DNA of 64,000 bases from Dama dama. Taxonomy: Eukaryota > Chordata > Mammalia > Artiodactyla > Cervidae. Of the stretch, positions 28,816-41,258 are shown in pieces (the stretch's first letter is position 1; each line of letters starts with the position of its first letter). The notes under the pieces were generated by a model. It ran no database searches. It was not told the DNA's origin and saw only the letters and a program-made list of their open reading frames with translations. The stretch lies in the NCBI RefSeq assembly GCF_033118175.1, contig NC_083697.1, forward strand, positions 24,154,001 to 24,218,000. The letters run 5' to 3'. The position numbers and the translations under genes were made by a program.

Positions 28816-29779
28816 CCCTGTTCTGTCATAGAGGTCAACAATATAGTCAGTGAAAAAGATCGAGACCATCAACTACAAGTTCTTTTAAAGAAAAGGAGAG
28901 ATGCATAAACACATAGAAAAGTCTCCAGATAATATAGGCATTTAAAAATCTTTATAATTTTGAAAAAACTAATATAAACTTAGAAAAAAATTTAATATAT
29001 AAATCACCTCTCTTGAGGGGAAAGGGGAGGAGCCTGTAAAGTATTTCCCTGTTACCCATATTTCCCTTTTAATTATAATTACTGTAACATACCATTATAT
29101 TAAATTTATAATATAGATATATTGCTATGTTAACAGGATCCCAGTTTAGCTAAGAAATTTTACGCCTATAAAAGTTTTTTCAGAGACCAAGACATCTTAG
29201 CTTTTCCTTACTAACTTTCTTAGAGCTTAATTTACTTGTAAAAATCCTCCTGCCTAAAATGGATAGGTGTTAGTTGGTATGATTACAGAAACAAGGGTGC
29301 CTTATGAGTCATGGCATTCTATTCCAGAAATGCCCATAAAATTTGCTAAATATTTTCACTAACAAGTTCTTGAAAACTGAAAAGAAGACCCACTATTTAA
29401 TTAAAAAAAAAAAAAAGATCATGTATATTTGTGAAATACTTCCCCGACAAAAGTTACATGGAAAAACATCCTTGCCAGACCCTTACAGGTCCCACATCTG
29501 TGTAAGTGTGACAGATTTAAATCAGGGAAAGAGGCAGGCCTGGAAGGTAGCTTTGTGACACTATTCTGAGAATGGACTGGGAAAAAAGACTTAATTTCAA
29601 AGACAAGAATTGAAAAAGCAACTACTGTGATGACTGTAATTCTGAACTCGGGGAGTGTGATACTTGGGTAGAGAATAAACATTTTGATTTCTGGTACTAA
29701 TTTGCTATCCCACACTAAGATAGACTAGTTACTTTAGTTCTGTAACTAGTTATTATAAGAGGAAGACTCAGCCTATCAA
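28816..29779. other. Non-coding flank, nothing recognised
   Basis: AT-rich sequence with an A run at 29404-29415. No supported gene or repeat family. Confidence 0.45.
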
Positions 29780-29990
29780 TAGTGGTTGCTGGTGGGAATG
29801 GAGAGTGACTGCAAATAGGCTGCCATTTTCTTTTTGGGGTGATGGAAATGTTCTAAAATTATATCATGATGGTGGTTGCACAATTCTGTAAATTTACTAA
29901 AAATCATTGAATTATATGCTTAAAACACATAAATTTTATAGGATGAAAGTCCTAACTCAATTAAGCTTTACTTTAAAAAAAAAAAAAAAG
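29780..29990 (+). mobile_element. L1 3'-end fragment with A tail
   Basis: AGTGGTTGCTGGTGGGAATG, TTTCTTTTTGGGGTGATGG, ATGGTGGTTGCACAATTC and TTAAAACACATAAATTTTAT match the L1 3' UTR in order. It ends in an A run (29974-29988). Confidence 0.8.
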
Positions 29991-32533
29991 CTATAGCCCA
30001 TCAAGACACATAGTTTCTAAAGAATTAGAAACCAAAGACTAACCCATGTTCTGTTATTATATATTCCAGACTCACTTATCCCTTTAAAGTGTTGTTATTT
30101 ACCAGCTGAGCACTTCCTTAGCATGAAATAACATACATTTTAAAGTTTTCTACAGACAGGATCAAGAACCAGCAAATAAAATGAAAACTGTTTAACAAAA
30201 TTTGTGTAAATTGTGCTCCAAAAATAAACTTGTAAGTAAATAAGATGAAGTGACAAAAAACAGGTGGGTTTTTCTAACAGAACTCATCAAAATTTACTAT
30301 GAGTTGGATCTCAAGGGGAAAAAGTGAGGGTCTGTTTCCTTTCTCACTGTTTAAAAAAAATCGGTCACTTTAACTGGCGAGGTAGTTTAATACTTGTTGA
30401 AATGAATATTTATTGACACAGAGCAAATATTAGCTGTGCAAATTTGAAAACAATTTGGACTCGGAGTATTTCACAAGCAGTGATCATCTGGGGTCTGTCC
30501 ACGGGGCGGCGCCGCACTCGGCCAGCAGTGACTGTTTCCGATGTCACCAAGTTTGATAAAGTACCTTCGCTAAAATCTGTTGTGCAGAGTGTTCCGTAGG
30601 ATGTTTTCAGTCTTGTCTTCTAGTCCTTGTTCATCTGGAGAATTCCAAAGATTAGCTCCAATTTCAGGGGAGGACTCTTAAAGAGAGGTGGAGTCCCAGG
30701 GAAAGACAATTTTAACAATCCCTGGTACCATGTAGAACATGTGGTAACAAGGCAAATGAATGAACAAATGCATAAATAAAGGAATGAGCAAGTAGATGGA
30801 CAGATTAGATCAGTAATCAGACAGACAGACAGATGAGACCCTGAAGATAGAAGAGGGCTATAAAACAAGGTCCGAAGCTAGGGAATATTTTAAATAATCC
30901 TTTACGTTTCTTGGGGATATACTCTAAAGCAGAGGTTCTCAGAGTTAAGGGGTAGAGTGGGGGAACACAGGTTTCTCCCAGATACTGGATGATGTCTGCC
31001 CCAAGCCCCTTTCCCCGCCTCCATTCCTGACACATCTAGGAGCTGAGAGAATTTCTGGAGGGTGAGGAGGGGTGGGCTTTCCAGGTGGTTCCTCCCTCCT
31101 TTGCCTGCGTGTTTGCAGGGTTTAGAAGAAAGACCAAGGCAGGAAAGTTCTACCTCCCACCCCTCTATGTATTTACAGCCAGCATGATAAACCCACGACC
31201 CTGGAGAAGAAGTAAAGAGGGTGGAAGTCTGGTATTTCTGGTAAAATGCTTACATCCACTGCAGCAGGCAAGCAAAAGACTTTCCTGATAATTTAAACAG
31301 ACGTTTGTACCTTTAACAACCTGAACTGTGATTCTATCAATTTCCAAGCAACCCTGTCCAAGAGGTGTTTGGTCAGAGAATTATTCCGCGCTAACTGGTA
31401 CCACCTGCTCCCTGTTTAATGGTCAAACAAAAGTCACAGGTTTAGTAGAAACACCCTGGGGGCTGTATCAGAAAGGTTAACTCTAACAGCCTAACTGAAC
31501 AACAGTGGTAATTATCTGCTTCTTCATCTCTAGCTTCCGTATATACCCCAAAGATTTACATACCTAGAAACTGATTCCCGTAGGTTTTAATAATTATTAC
31601 TCTGTAGTAGGAGTCTGCACAGATTACCTACTCAAGTGAGAGGTTTTTAAAAACCATAAAAAACCACATTTCATTTAATATTTTCAAAAGATAGTGGAAC
31701 TTACATTTTCTTCTAACAGTGGCTGGTCTGAAAACAAAGCAGAAGCTGGGTCTAACAGCTTAACATTATACTCTCTAAAACATATATTTTCTAAACCATA
31801 TTAGAGATCTCATTCTAAATAAATAAATAGATCACGAAGTGAACAGCATATTTCTTCGTCAACATCAACAACAAAGTTTCTAGATTTGGAAGCGTAGTCT
31901 CTTACTCTAGGAAAACCATGAGAAGGAAAAAAAGGTTTCTTCAAAATAATTTCATAACTCTTTCCTTTAATAAAGCTCCTTTACTACATGCCTTTCAGAT
32001 TATTTTAAAATATACCTTTTGATTTCTCCCTTTACCATGTTGTGACCAAACTTGGTGTCTGTTTTATACAATTTCAAAAAGTTTGCATAAAATAATATTA
32101 ACAGGCTATTTAAATGAGTATTCAAAAAAAGTGACATCTTGGAACTTTGCTTGATGTTTACAAGTACATTAGAAGAAAGTCCTAGCACTCGGAGATTTGA
32201 GTGAAGTCATCTTTAAGCAAGAATCTACAGGAAGGAGTTAAATAATCCTACTCTAGGGTGGAGGCAAAGGCGAAACTTCAGGACAAACATTTAACCTGGG
32301 GCTGTGGTTAGCACATTTTATAGTCGTAAACAGAGGCAAATGCCTAAGAACAGGAAGCTTACTCAATCCCCAGGGCTGCTGTAGGAACGGCACCTAGGTA
32401 CACTTGAACACAATTTCCTTGTACAGGTCTAAAGTCTAGAATCAGACATTTCAATATGTATTTAAAATACAATGGGTTCCTTGTTACTATATTTCTGCTT
32501 ACTGCACTGTGTCAACAAAACAAGAAATAGCTT
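29991..32533. other. Non-coding flank; contains a CpG-dense patch
   Basis: There is no supported exon or repeat family. A patch at about 30498-30600 carries GGGGCGGCGCCGCACTCGG and further CpG in a CpG-poor surround. The short open frames look random. Confidence 0.45.
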
Positions 32534-32553
32534 AAAACCACCTCAGAGTGCTC

Positions 32554-32589
<36 letters not shown>

Positions 32590-32681
32590 GGAGAAGATTA
32601 GCATGGCCCTTGCTCAAGGATGACACGCAAATTCGTGAAGCGTTCCATATTTAAAAAAAAAAAAAAAAAACCACCTCAGAG
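32534..32681 (+). repeat. Target-site duplication pair around the U6 copy
   Basis: AAAACCACCTCAGAG is repeated exactly at both edges. The last G of the left copy is also the first base of U6, and the A's of the right copy merge with the A tail. Confidence 0.93.
32548..32652 (+). pseudogene. U6 snRNA retropseudogene
   Basis: The 105-nt body reads GTGCTCGCTTCGGCAGCAC ... GATGACACGCAAATTCGTG ... GCGTTCCATATTT. It is nearly identical to mammalian U6; I count three substitutions by memory, at GATACGGAG, GGCCCTTGC and TGCTCAAGG. The T-run terminator is replaced by an 18-nt A tail (32653-32670). A 15-bp target-site duplication, AAAACCACCTCAGAG, lies at 32534-32548 and 32667-32681. This is an RNA copy inserted by LINE machinery. 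No U6-type PSE or TATA was recognised upstream, so transcription is not expected. Confidence 0.95.
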
Positions 32682-34422
32682 ACGAAGGGGAATACTTCCT
32701 GTTAGCAAGAATTAAAACACTGAAAAATGAAGGAAAAGGGAGGTTCTGGAGTCTGCACCCTCAGCAGGTTAGTTCCATCTGCTTGCTGCAGTCGAGGTGT
32801 GTGTTCTCCAGGCTTTGGCAGAGGGCAAAGAGAGCAGGAAGGCTAGACAGCTCTTCAAGTCGTGTGCTGCAGCCCATCTGGCATCCTCAAGGCAGAGCAC
32901 AGTTTCATATAAGGGAAGGAAAAAGTAGGAGAGGAAAGGAGGCATGGAAGAGCCAAGAGAAGCCTGTATAAAGCCTCCATTTCTCATTCTCTTATGCCAA
33001 CCACAAAAAGGTTCTTTTGCATGACTGGCTGAATAAGCCACTGCTTTCAAATGGTACGAGGCTATAAAAAGGAATACTTTCTCCAAAGCCATTAAGGTCA
33101 CTACACTTGGCTTCCAGAACTTAAACTACTATGTTGTATTTCAATAAATTATTTCTTGCTCAAAAGCACTTATTTGACCAATGTTTCCAACCTTGGCTTT
33201 GGCTTCTGCAAATAACTCCAACACAAGGAATGGCACACATGGAGAAAAGGCAGCAAGAATAACTTAAGAGATGGAAATCCTGAGTCTAACAACGCCACTT
33301 TCAACAAGTTTGAGGGATACAAGTGAATGTTAAAATTGGAATTTGAAACAGATCTCTAAAGTATTTACCTATTGAATTTTTACTTATCCTAATAAATGAA
33401 GGAAAAGAAGAGACTGTCACAAAATATTTATTTCTTTTTCACCAGAAAGTTTGCATATTAAAAAAAAAAAACTCACTTGAAGAAAATAAAAAGACGTTTG
33501 GTTTATACATCATGGCATTTAAATACTATTTTAGGAAATATTAGTAAATACTTGGATATTCAGAATAACTGCCAACAGACATGGTCTGCTAAGGAAAATG
33601 AGGCTGTTCAGAGGTAAACCTCAATGTCTTTAGCAAGAACAAACGATCCAGGAATCTTCAGCTGTTGTCAAAACGTTTTGACTGCACTTCTCTCTCAAGA
33701 CAGAGAGTAGGCTCCCTCAGGAGTTTAATTTCCTTTTGTGACCAACTGTGCTGGTTCACAAAGTTGCAAAGTCTCATCAACAAATGTGTCTTTTGTTGCC
33801 TGTTCTACTAAATATTCCCTGTATGGAGCTTGAACCCTCTACCACAAAGCATAGGTGGCTGTTGGTATGATAAAGACCATATCTGAGTGACTATCTACAC
33901 ACCTTTGGTTTTGTAGCGATCCTTAACCCTTAGCCAACTGCCTGTTCCCCTTAAACAAAAATCCAGAACAGAATACACAGTTCTATTTTGTCTTTCTCTT
34001 AGAAATACCATAACATGGGAAATTTTGTTCTATACCCAAGCTATCCCTCCAGGAGATAATTAGAAAAAGAGAGAAAAGAGTTTGGAAAGAAAGATACAAG
34101 AAAATAAGTCAGAGTTTTTACAAGGAACCCTGAAAAGAGAAAGACAATATAGAAAAGCATAGACATCAGAGCTGATTCAAATGGCTTCTAGGGGCCCAGA
34201 GTGTGTCCCATAAAAGGGCACTTACAGATCGGGGAGTGCAGAGGGGCCCTGGAGGTAGTGAGCATCAGTCTTTTTCATCAAAACCAGGAGAGCTCCAAGG
34301 AGTTGGACAGAAAACCAAAGAAGTATGGTAGGGATGGGGGTGAAGGGGGTGTTGACACTGTTAAACAGTAACATAACTTTGAAAGTATGGGGACTGCCTT
34401 TACTGAAACATTTCTATCTGAG
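32682..34422. other. Non-coding flank, nothing recognised
   Basis: Unique-looking sequence with an A run near 33461-33471. Frames of up to 110 codons (32769-33101, minus) lack any resemblance or splice support. Confidence 0.45.
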
Positions 34423-34430
34423 CAATAGTA

Positions 34431-34848
34431 AAGAAAGAAAAGTGAAAGTGTTAGTCGCCCAGTCGAGTTCAACTCTTCGCAACCCCACCGACTACAACCT
34501 GCCAGGCTCCTCCATCCATGGAATCCTCCAGGCGAGAATACTGGAGGGTGTTGCCCTGCTCTCCTCCAGGGGGTCTTCCCAACCCGGGGATTTAACCTGG
34601 GCCTCCTGCATTGCAGGCAGGTTCTTTACCATCTGAGCCACCTGGGAGTGAGTGAGTGAAAGTCGCTCAGTCGTGTCCGACTCTTTGTGACCCCATGGAC
34701 TATACAGTCCATGGGATTCTCCAGGCCAGACTACTGGAGTGGTACCCTTTCCCTTCTCCAGGGGATCTTCCCAACCCAGGGATCGAACCCAGGTCTCCCA
34801 CATTGCAGGCGGATTCTTTACCAGCTGAGCCACCTGCGAAGCCCTGAC
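34431..34848 (-). mobile_element. Two head-to-tail Bov-tA SINEs within one target-site duplication
   Basis: Two reversed units, about 34431-34647 and 34648-34848, abut directly. The second carries the variant ATGGACTATACAGTCCATGG. Only the outer edges show a duplication, CAATAGTA (34423-34430 and 34849-34856). The tRNA-like head of the first unit is slightly shortened at the junction. Confidence 0.9.
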
Positions 34849-34856
34849 CAATAGTA

Positions 34857-35797
34857 GATACAACCACAATTGAGTCAGCATATGAAACAATCAGATAGTC
34901 TATTTAGCAGAAATGGTTAGTTATCATATGTAAATAAACAAAAATATATCATTTAGCATGTATTTATATGATCTATATTGTATCTATATCTGGCTATATT
35001 ATTCATTATAGATAGATTCACTACAAGTGACATGTAAAATCCTTTAATTATGATGATCTATTTAATCAAGGCTTTCACGTAGGGCCTTGGCTTTCATCTT
35101 TCTTTCTTTGCATATTAAATCGGCTTTTCATTTCCACAATCTTTGCAGTAAGGGCAGGTGATTTGATGAACCCAACCCCTAAAATACACCCTCAAAAGCC
35201 ACTAGAAGAACTTGGAAAGAGACAAGAGAAACAGAGAATGATTTCTGCTGGTTTATCCATGCAGTGAGTGAAGAATGATCAGGAAAGGAAACAGGAGTAG
35301 AAGATAAAATTCTGAGGCTCCATCTCATAGCCAGAGTTCATTTCCTTATCTTCTACACCTCCTCTGACAAATCCTAAGAAAAGAATTCCTATGACTAAGT
35401 GTCTCCCAATTACTAATAACAAAAATTTCCTACAGAATGTCTCACTGACAGATTTAAATACACAAGCTTCTACTCTATTGTAACCTGTGGATAAGAACAC
35501 TGGAAAGTTACCTTGAAACAAAGCCTATTAAAATGTAATTTAAGCTGTAATCAGAAAGAAGAATAAAAAATACAGTACAAGGATCATAAATTGTACAATT
35601 TTTATGAAAATCTCTCTTTTTAAGCACATGAGTTTTAAAAATGCTTACACTTCTTGACATATTAACTACTACTGAGAATTTATTTTGGAACAGTTTTAAA
35701 TACAGAAAAAAACATTATCCAAAAATATATTTGGTTAAACATTAAAGCAACCTAAATGTCTACAGCAGCTATTTTGAAGGATTCAAGAAAAACATTA
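34857..35797. other. Non-coding flank, AT-rich
   Basis: There is a run of short TATATC and ATATAT words at 34915-35010. No gene or repeat family is recognised. Confidence 0.45.
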
Positions 35798-35987
35798 GGG
35801 CTTCCCTGGTAGCTCAGACAGTAAAAAGTCTGCAGTGTGGAAGACCGGGTTCAATCCCTGGGTCGGGAAGATCCCCTGGAGAAGGTAATGGTAACCCACT
35901 CCTGTATTCTTGCCTGGAAAAACCCATGGACAGAGGAGCCTGGCAGGCTATAGTCCATGGGGTTGCAAAGTCAGACATGACTGAAAT
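35798..35987 (+). mobile_element. Bov-tA SINE
   Basis: It starts GGGCTTCCCTGGTAGCTCAG, with a head shortened by a few bases, and ends GTCAGACATGACTGAAAT. It is flanked by ACATTA on both sides. Confidence 0.9.
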
Positions 35988-36420
35988 ACATTATACTTTC
36001 TGTTTAAAAAACAGCATCATATTTTATTTTCATAAAAATTTAAATGCATGACATTAAAAAAAAAAATACACTCTAAAGAAGGTAAGGTGTTACTGTTGGT
36101 TGTGGGACTTATCAATCTTTTTTTTTTCCTTTGGCACTTGCCTACTTTCTCCAAATTTTCTGTGACAGAAGTATTCACCCATATATTTATTAATAGATAC
36201 AACTGTATTTTCAGTTTATAAATATTATATTTAAGATTTTAATGATGAAGAAAATACAATATGATTTCAGTGATTAAAGATGTATGTTACATATATATTT
36301 TTAAAAGTCTGAAGAAAATATACCATATATTAATACTGCTTAATGAATTTATGGGTGATTTTAATTTTTTTCTTTATTTTGGATTGTATTTTCTAATTTT
36401 CCACATTAATTACTGTTGGT
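35988..36420. other. Non-coding flank, very AT-rich
   Basis: It has an A run at 36056-36066, a T run at 36118-36127 and many TATATT words. Possibly old L1 debris, but I cannot assign it. Confidence 0.4.
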
Positions 36421-36558
36421 TAGATAGCATCACTGACTCATGGACATGAATTTGAGAAAACTCCAGGAGATAGTGAAGGAAGGAAGCCTGGAGTGCTTCA
36501 GTCCATGGGGTCGCAAAGAGTTGGACACAACTTAGCAATTGAACAACAACAACAAATA
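36421..36558 (+). mobile_element. BovB 3'-end fragment
   Basis: AGATAGCATCACTGACTCATGG, read as the BovB C-terminal end, is followed by GGACACAACTTAGCAATTG and an AACAACAACAA tail. It is a strongly 5'-truncated copy. Confidence 0.85.
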
Positions 36559-36952
36559 ATCAGGAAAATGCTAATGGTTATTTTAACTATAAGAGTATTG
36601 ACAGAGTTAACAGGGAAAATGTGCTTCTGTTCTTTAAAAAGGTGTTTTGTTTTGTATAATTTCAAGTATGCAAAAAATGCATCTGTAGAAAAGCCAGAGC
36701 ACAAGCACACTAAAATATTAAGAATGGTTGTTCAAGTGGTAGGAGTGTGAGATTTTTTTCCTTCCTACATCTGTGGATAATCCACATTTAGAAATATTTT
36801 CATTACCACTGTGTCATTTTATACTAACAGCTAAAAGTATCGGAAACCATGTATAGTTGTTGCTGTTATTTTCACAGAAATATTTATCCACTGAAATCTT
36901 TATTTCATGTCTTCACTCAGCCTCAATTAAATGCAATAAAAAGCATATGTTT

Positions 36953-37112
36953 AGGGACTTTCCTGGTGGTTGAGTGGCTAAGACTCTGTGCTCCCAATGC
37001 AGGGGTTCCGGGTTCGAATCCTGGTCAGGGAACTAGTTCCCAAAAGCTGCAACTAAGAGTTTAAACGCTGCAACTAAATCCTGGTACAGCCAAATAAAAA
37101 TTTTTTTAAAGT
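36953..37112 (+). mobile_element. CHR-type SINE
   Basis: It starts GGGACTTTCCTGGTGGTTGAG, contains CCGGGTTCGAATCCTGGTC, and ends AGCCAAATAAAAATTTT. It is flanked by ATATGTTT (36945-36952 and 37113-37120). Confidence 0.9.
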
Positions 37113-37120
37113 ATATGTTT

Positions 37121-37514
37121 GCATTTTGGACAAGTCTGCAGTATTGCTGCTGTAGAGAAAGCCTGGTAAACCAGTGACATTTTGGATGTTACAATCCTAA
37201 CTTGAAGTAAACACACAATTAAATTAGTCTTTACTTAGTGTTCAACTTTCAAAAAGAGACTTCACTGTACTAAAGTGTGATATCTTCTGCAGGGTTTATT
37301 CCCAAGAAGGGTGAAGACTGCTTTATAAATTTCCATATAATGGATGTCATTCATTCTCTCACAAAAGAAAACCAGCCAGTCATTTAGCAAATCTCTAAGC
37401 CCTCTGGGTGAACATTGGTAATTTTTGTGCACCACAAATGTTTTAGGAAGCCTGTGTATTTAAGCACGTTTGAAAATCTTTTTCCTGATATTTGGTGGAG
37501 TTTGGCTTTGTTGT
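37121..37514. other. Non-coding flank, nothing recognised
   Basis: No repeat or coding signal seen. Confidence 0.4.
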
Positions 37515-37715
37515 GGGCCTCTCCAGTGGCTCAGACATAAAGAATCCACCTGCAATGCAAGAGACCTGGGTTTGACCCCTGGGTCAGGAAGATCCACTGA
37601 ACCCACTCCAAATTCTTGCCTGGAGAATCTCACGGACAGAGGAGCCTGCTGGGCTACACCCCATGGGGCTGCAGAGAGTCAGACACGACTGAGTGACCGA
37701 GCACATACACAGAGC
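37515..37715 (+). mobile_element. Bov-tA SINE with internal deletion
   Basis: It starts GGGCCTCTCCAGTGGCTCAG. The usual CTGGAGAAGGAAATGGCA segment between head and body is missing (AGATCCACTGAACCCACTCC). It ends GACACGACTGAGTGACCGAG. Confidence 0.88.
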
Positions 37716-37990
37716 ACATATTAGGTCATGTGGCTCACCACGATCACCGTGCTGGATCTGGAAAACACCAGATACTCAAACATTAATATATCTGAATGAG
37801 ACACAGGGATATATTGACACCGACTTGGGTTATCAAGAGGAGGAGGGAAGGAGGGACTGAAGCACCTTTTATTTTTAGAAGTTTAGATTTTGAAATTGCA
37901 GATCAGTGATTCTGAACCTATACAACTCAAATCACATTATCCATCAAGATGGGACTAGTTATATTATAAATATTACTTGTACAATAAAAT

Positions 37991-38200
37991 TGTTGCTGCT
38001 CAGTCACTAAGTCATATATGATTCTTTGCAACCCCATGTACTGTAGCCCACCAGGCTCCTCTGTTCATGGGATCTCCCAAGCAAGAAAACTGGAGTAGGG
38101 GGCCACTTTCTCCTCCAGGGATCTTCCCAAACCAGGGATCGAACCATATCTCCTGCATTGGCAGGTGGGTTCTTTACCCCTGAGCCACCAGGGAAGCCCA
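37991..38200 (-). mobile_element. Bov-tA SINE, reverse orientation
   Basis: Reversed body and head, with a perfect 11-bp target-site duplication, TACAATAAAAT (37980-37990 and 38201-38211). Confidence 0.93.
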
Positions 38201-38211
38201 TACAATAAAAT

Positions 38212-40002
38212 ACCATCATACTAATACAATGTTAGGTGAAGAAAGTTCCAAAATGGCACAATGTTTTACTGTGGGGGAAAACTGTGCTATGCATAAATAA
38301 ACTATGTAGTTACTAGAAAGGTGATATTATATGGAACATTTACTTCACTTTTTCCCTTTTTGTGTTGAAAAAATAAGTAAGCAGCATATTTTGCTTCTAT
38401 TGCCTAAGAGTAAAGGTAACTGTTAATTCAACAATATTTAGTGAGTACATACTCTGTTTTAGGGTCTGTTGTAGGGACACAGCAGTTTTTTAAAAGTCAC
38501 TTCTTTCATGGAGGTTAAATTCTGCTAATGTACTACAACAGCAATAAAAAAATTTCAAGTGCTGTGAATAGAAATAAAATAAGAGGGATGTTTAAAGTAA
38601 GATCACCAAGCTTATGAAGCGATATTCAATTTTAAATTTTTAAATGAACACTCTTTATGTGGGAAGAAAAATCAGTACCCCATCAAGTCAAATGAATATC
38701 AAGAACACCTATGTTCCAACTTGCTGAGACTCATCACAGTAAAGAGCTTCTAGAAACTCGTACAAATAAAACTTCTTGAAACTAAAAAGGAATTCCACTG
38801 AAGATGCTCCCCTACATACTCAATTGTAGATTTTTGCCTTTGAGTTCTTTTCCATTTCTAATAGATTAAAATAATGTATATATGTGTAAAGTATTCTAGT
38901 TATCTTGGTCATAATGGACTTTTAAAAAACTGACCACCCCAGTACACTCTTTAAAGAAAGATTTAACCCACATGGGGCTTTTGAGAAGAAAAGGTTAAAG
39001 ATGCGATATTGTAAACACAGGAAGATTAAAAACAAAAATATTATGTAGGAACAGAAAAGTTGAAGCTGTCATATAGCTAATAAGGATTAAGAACTCAATT
39101 TGAGTTTTGATGCAGAAATTATATTTCATCTTAAATAAGTAGGAGAGAAACTACAGATATCATAAAACATAAAGCTATTTAATGAAACGGTGACCAATCT
39201 CAAGATAAGCAATACTTGAGGGTTAGATATATAGTAAATGTTGTCCGCAACTGCTGAAAGCTTAGATGAGGCAGATGAATGGCTGGCCAATTAGAACAGA
39301 GAATTATTTCTGGCTTTCTGTTCTGTGTGGATTTCGGCTGTAAGTGCTCAGGATGGTAGCAGAAGGCTGGCTCCTATCCTCAAGAGATTTTTGATTAAGT
39401 AACTCCTACCCTCCCCCCTTCTACCCAGAAGCCACTTAAAAAGAGGAATGAGCAATAAAAACAACTTTTATAAATTAGAGAAGAGCCTCAAACACATATG
39501 AAATTTAGTAAAACCGTGTATCAGATAGAAGTAAAAGTCAAAAGAAAACTCAAATAATGAACATAAAATGGGAGATGAGGGAAGACATATATATATCTTA
39601 GAAACTTTAAATGTCTAGGGTACACAGATGAAAACTGAAAACAATTTTTTTTAATGTAGAAATCTTTTTTAAATGCCAAGCTCCACAGATCAGTAATGAA
39701 TAGAAAATCATTCTATTCAGTTTAGCACTGGTCTATCCTTGGGAATGAACTATGGTCAGACTGTTTTCTACAGAGTGAAGCAGGTTTAGAAAAAACACAA
39801 GATGATTAAAAGCATTGTCTCTAAACCCAAACCTCATGCTAAAAAGCAGTCAGGAAACGCTATAAACTCAATGCTCAATTAGCATCCGGAAACCAAAAGA
39901 TGTAATTACATATTTAATCTTATTTCCATTAAATGCAATTTTCATTGATGATTCTACATAAAGATTACTCATTTGAAATTGTCTTTTAAAAACATGCTAT
40001 CA
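38212..40002. other. Non-coding flank with possible old repeat debris
   Basis: 38435-38610 (AGTGAGTACATACTCTG, GGACACAGCAGTTTTTTAAA, TTCATGGAGGTTAAATTC) resembles an old L2-class repeat, but only loosely. The rest is AT-rich and unassigned. Confidence 0.4.
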
Positions 40003-40326
40003 AAGTGAAAGTGAAAGTTGCTCAGACATGTCCAAATCTTTGCAACCCCATGTACAGTCCATGGAATTCTCCAGGCCAGAATACTGGAGTGGGTAGCCTT
40101 TCTCTTCTCCAGGGGCTCTTCTCAACCCAGGGATTGAACCCAGGTCTCCCCCATTGCAGGTGGATTCTTTACCAGCTGAACCAGCTGATTCTTTACCAAG
40201 GAAGCCTAAGAATACTGGAGTGGGTAGCCTACCCCTTCTCCAGCAGATCTTCCCAACCCAGGAATCAATCCAGGGTCTCCCACATTGCAGGCAGATTCTT
40301 TACCAATTGACCTATCAGGGAAGCCC
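40003..40326 (-). mobile_element. Bov-tA SINE with two tRNA-like heads, reverse orientation
   Basis: It contains the variant CATGTACAGTCCATGG, then two reversed heads (ATTGAACCCAGGTCTCC ... and AATCAATCCAGGGTCTCCC), ending TATCAGGGAAGCCC. It is a longer subtype than the usual Bov-tA. Confidence 0.88.
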
Positions 40327-40632
40327 TAAAATATTTTTTTAAAAATTGAAGCAAAGTAACAGTCTAGAAGTTTTTCATATTCTGATTTTGAAGGTTTTTT
40401 GGTTTTGTCTTTGTTTTTTTCTTCTAACATCTCCTGTAGCATAATATGCAGTAATAAAGATATTAGAAAAGTGGGAGCCTGTTTCCAAGGCTTGTACTGA
40501 ACAAGAGTAAAAATGACATTCCAGTTAATATGTTTCTATACTTTCGAGGCACATCTTAAGAATGTCAAAAGGGATGATGGGCTGATGAGGGGTATCTTTA
40601 AAGGACATGAGTGAATTTCATTTGTGGGTGGG

Positions 40633-40850
40633 GGGACCTTCCCTGTGGCTTAGCGGTAAATAATCCGCCTGCAATGCAGGGGACGTGGGTCTGATCCCTG
40701 GGTTTGATCTCTGGGTTGGAAAGATTCCCCTGGAAAAGGAAATGGCAATCCACTCTAGTATTCTTGCCTGGGAATTCTCACGGCCGGAGAAGCCTGGCGG
40801 GCCAGAGTCCATGGGGTCACAGTCGGACATGACTAAGCATGCATGCAGGA
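40633..40850 (+). mobile_element. Bov-tA SINE
   Basis: It starts GGGACCTTCCCTGTGGC. The box TGATCCCTGGGTTTGATCTC shows a small internal duplication. It ends GTCGGACATGACTAAGC. Confidence 0.9.
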
Positions 40851-41123
40851 GGGTTTTTTACAGGATAAATAAAACCTTAGTAATCCTCTCAGCTTCAAAT
40901 TCCCTCCTCTGCTCCCCAGGCAGTCAGCCCACATCCCATCCACTTTAATCCTGAATCTATCTTACCTCTTATCTCTTTAGCTTAGTTCAGCTCACAAACA
41001 CCTTTCCTTATAGAAAGCATGAATGAGTCCAAACATATCAATAGCCACAACAAATTTCTAATGGATTAAATTTATCTACCAGAAAGACACATTAAAAAAT
41101 GTTTTTTACTAATAATAAAAGCT

Positions 41124-41258
41124 GGGACTTCTCTGGTGGTTCAGTGGTTAAGACTCCGTATTTCCACTGCAGCGGGCCCAGGTTCTATCCCTAGTTGGGG
41201 AAATGAGATTCCGCATGCTGTGTGGCACAGCCAAAAAATAAAATAAAAAATAAAAAGA
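41124..41258 (+). mobile_element. CHR-type SINE
   Basis: It starts GGGACTTCTCTGGTGGTTC, includes GGTTCTATCCCTAGTTGGGG, and ends GGCACAGCCAAAAAATAAAA. It is a short version lacking part of the body. Confidence 0.87.

Noticed and set aside
31074..31088. Possible truncated Bov-tA head (GGGCTTTCCAGGTGG)
   Set aside because: Only 15 bases match and no SINE body follows; chance cannot be excluded.
34492..34890. 132-codon minus-strand frame with repeated QVAQMVKNLPAM-like wording
   Set aside because: It is a translation of two Bov-tA SINEs; the same peptide pattern appears in nearly every SINE in the window.
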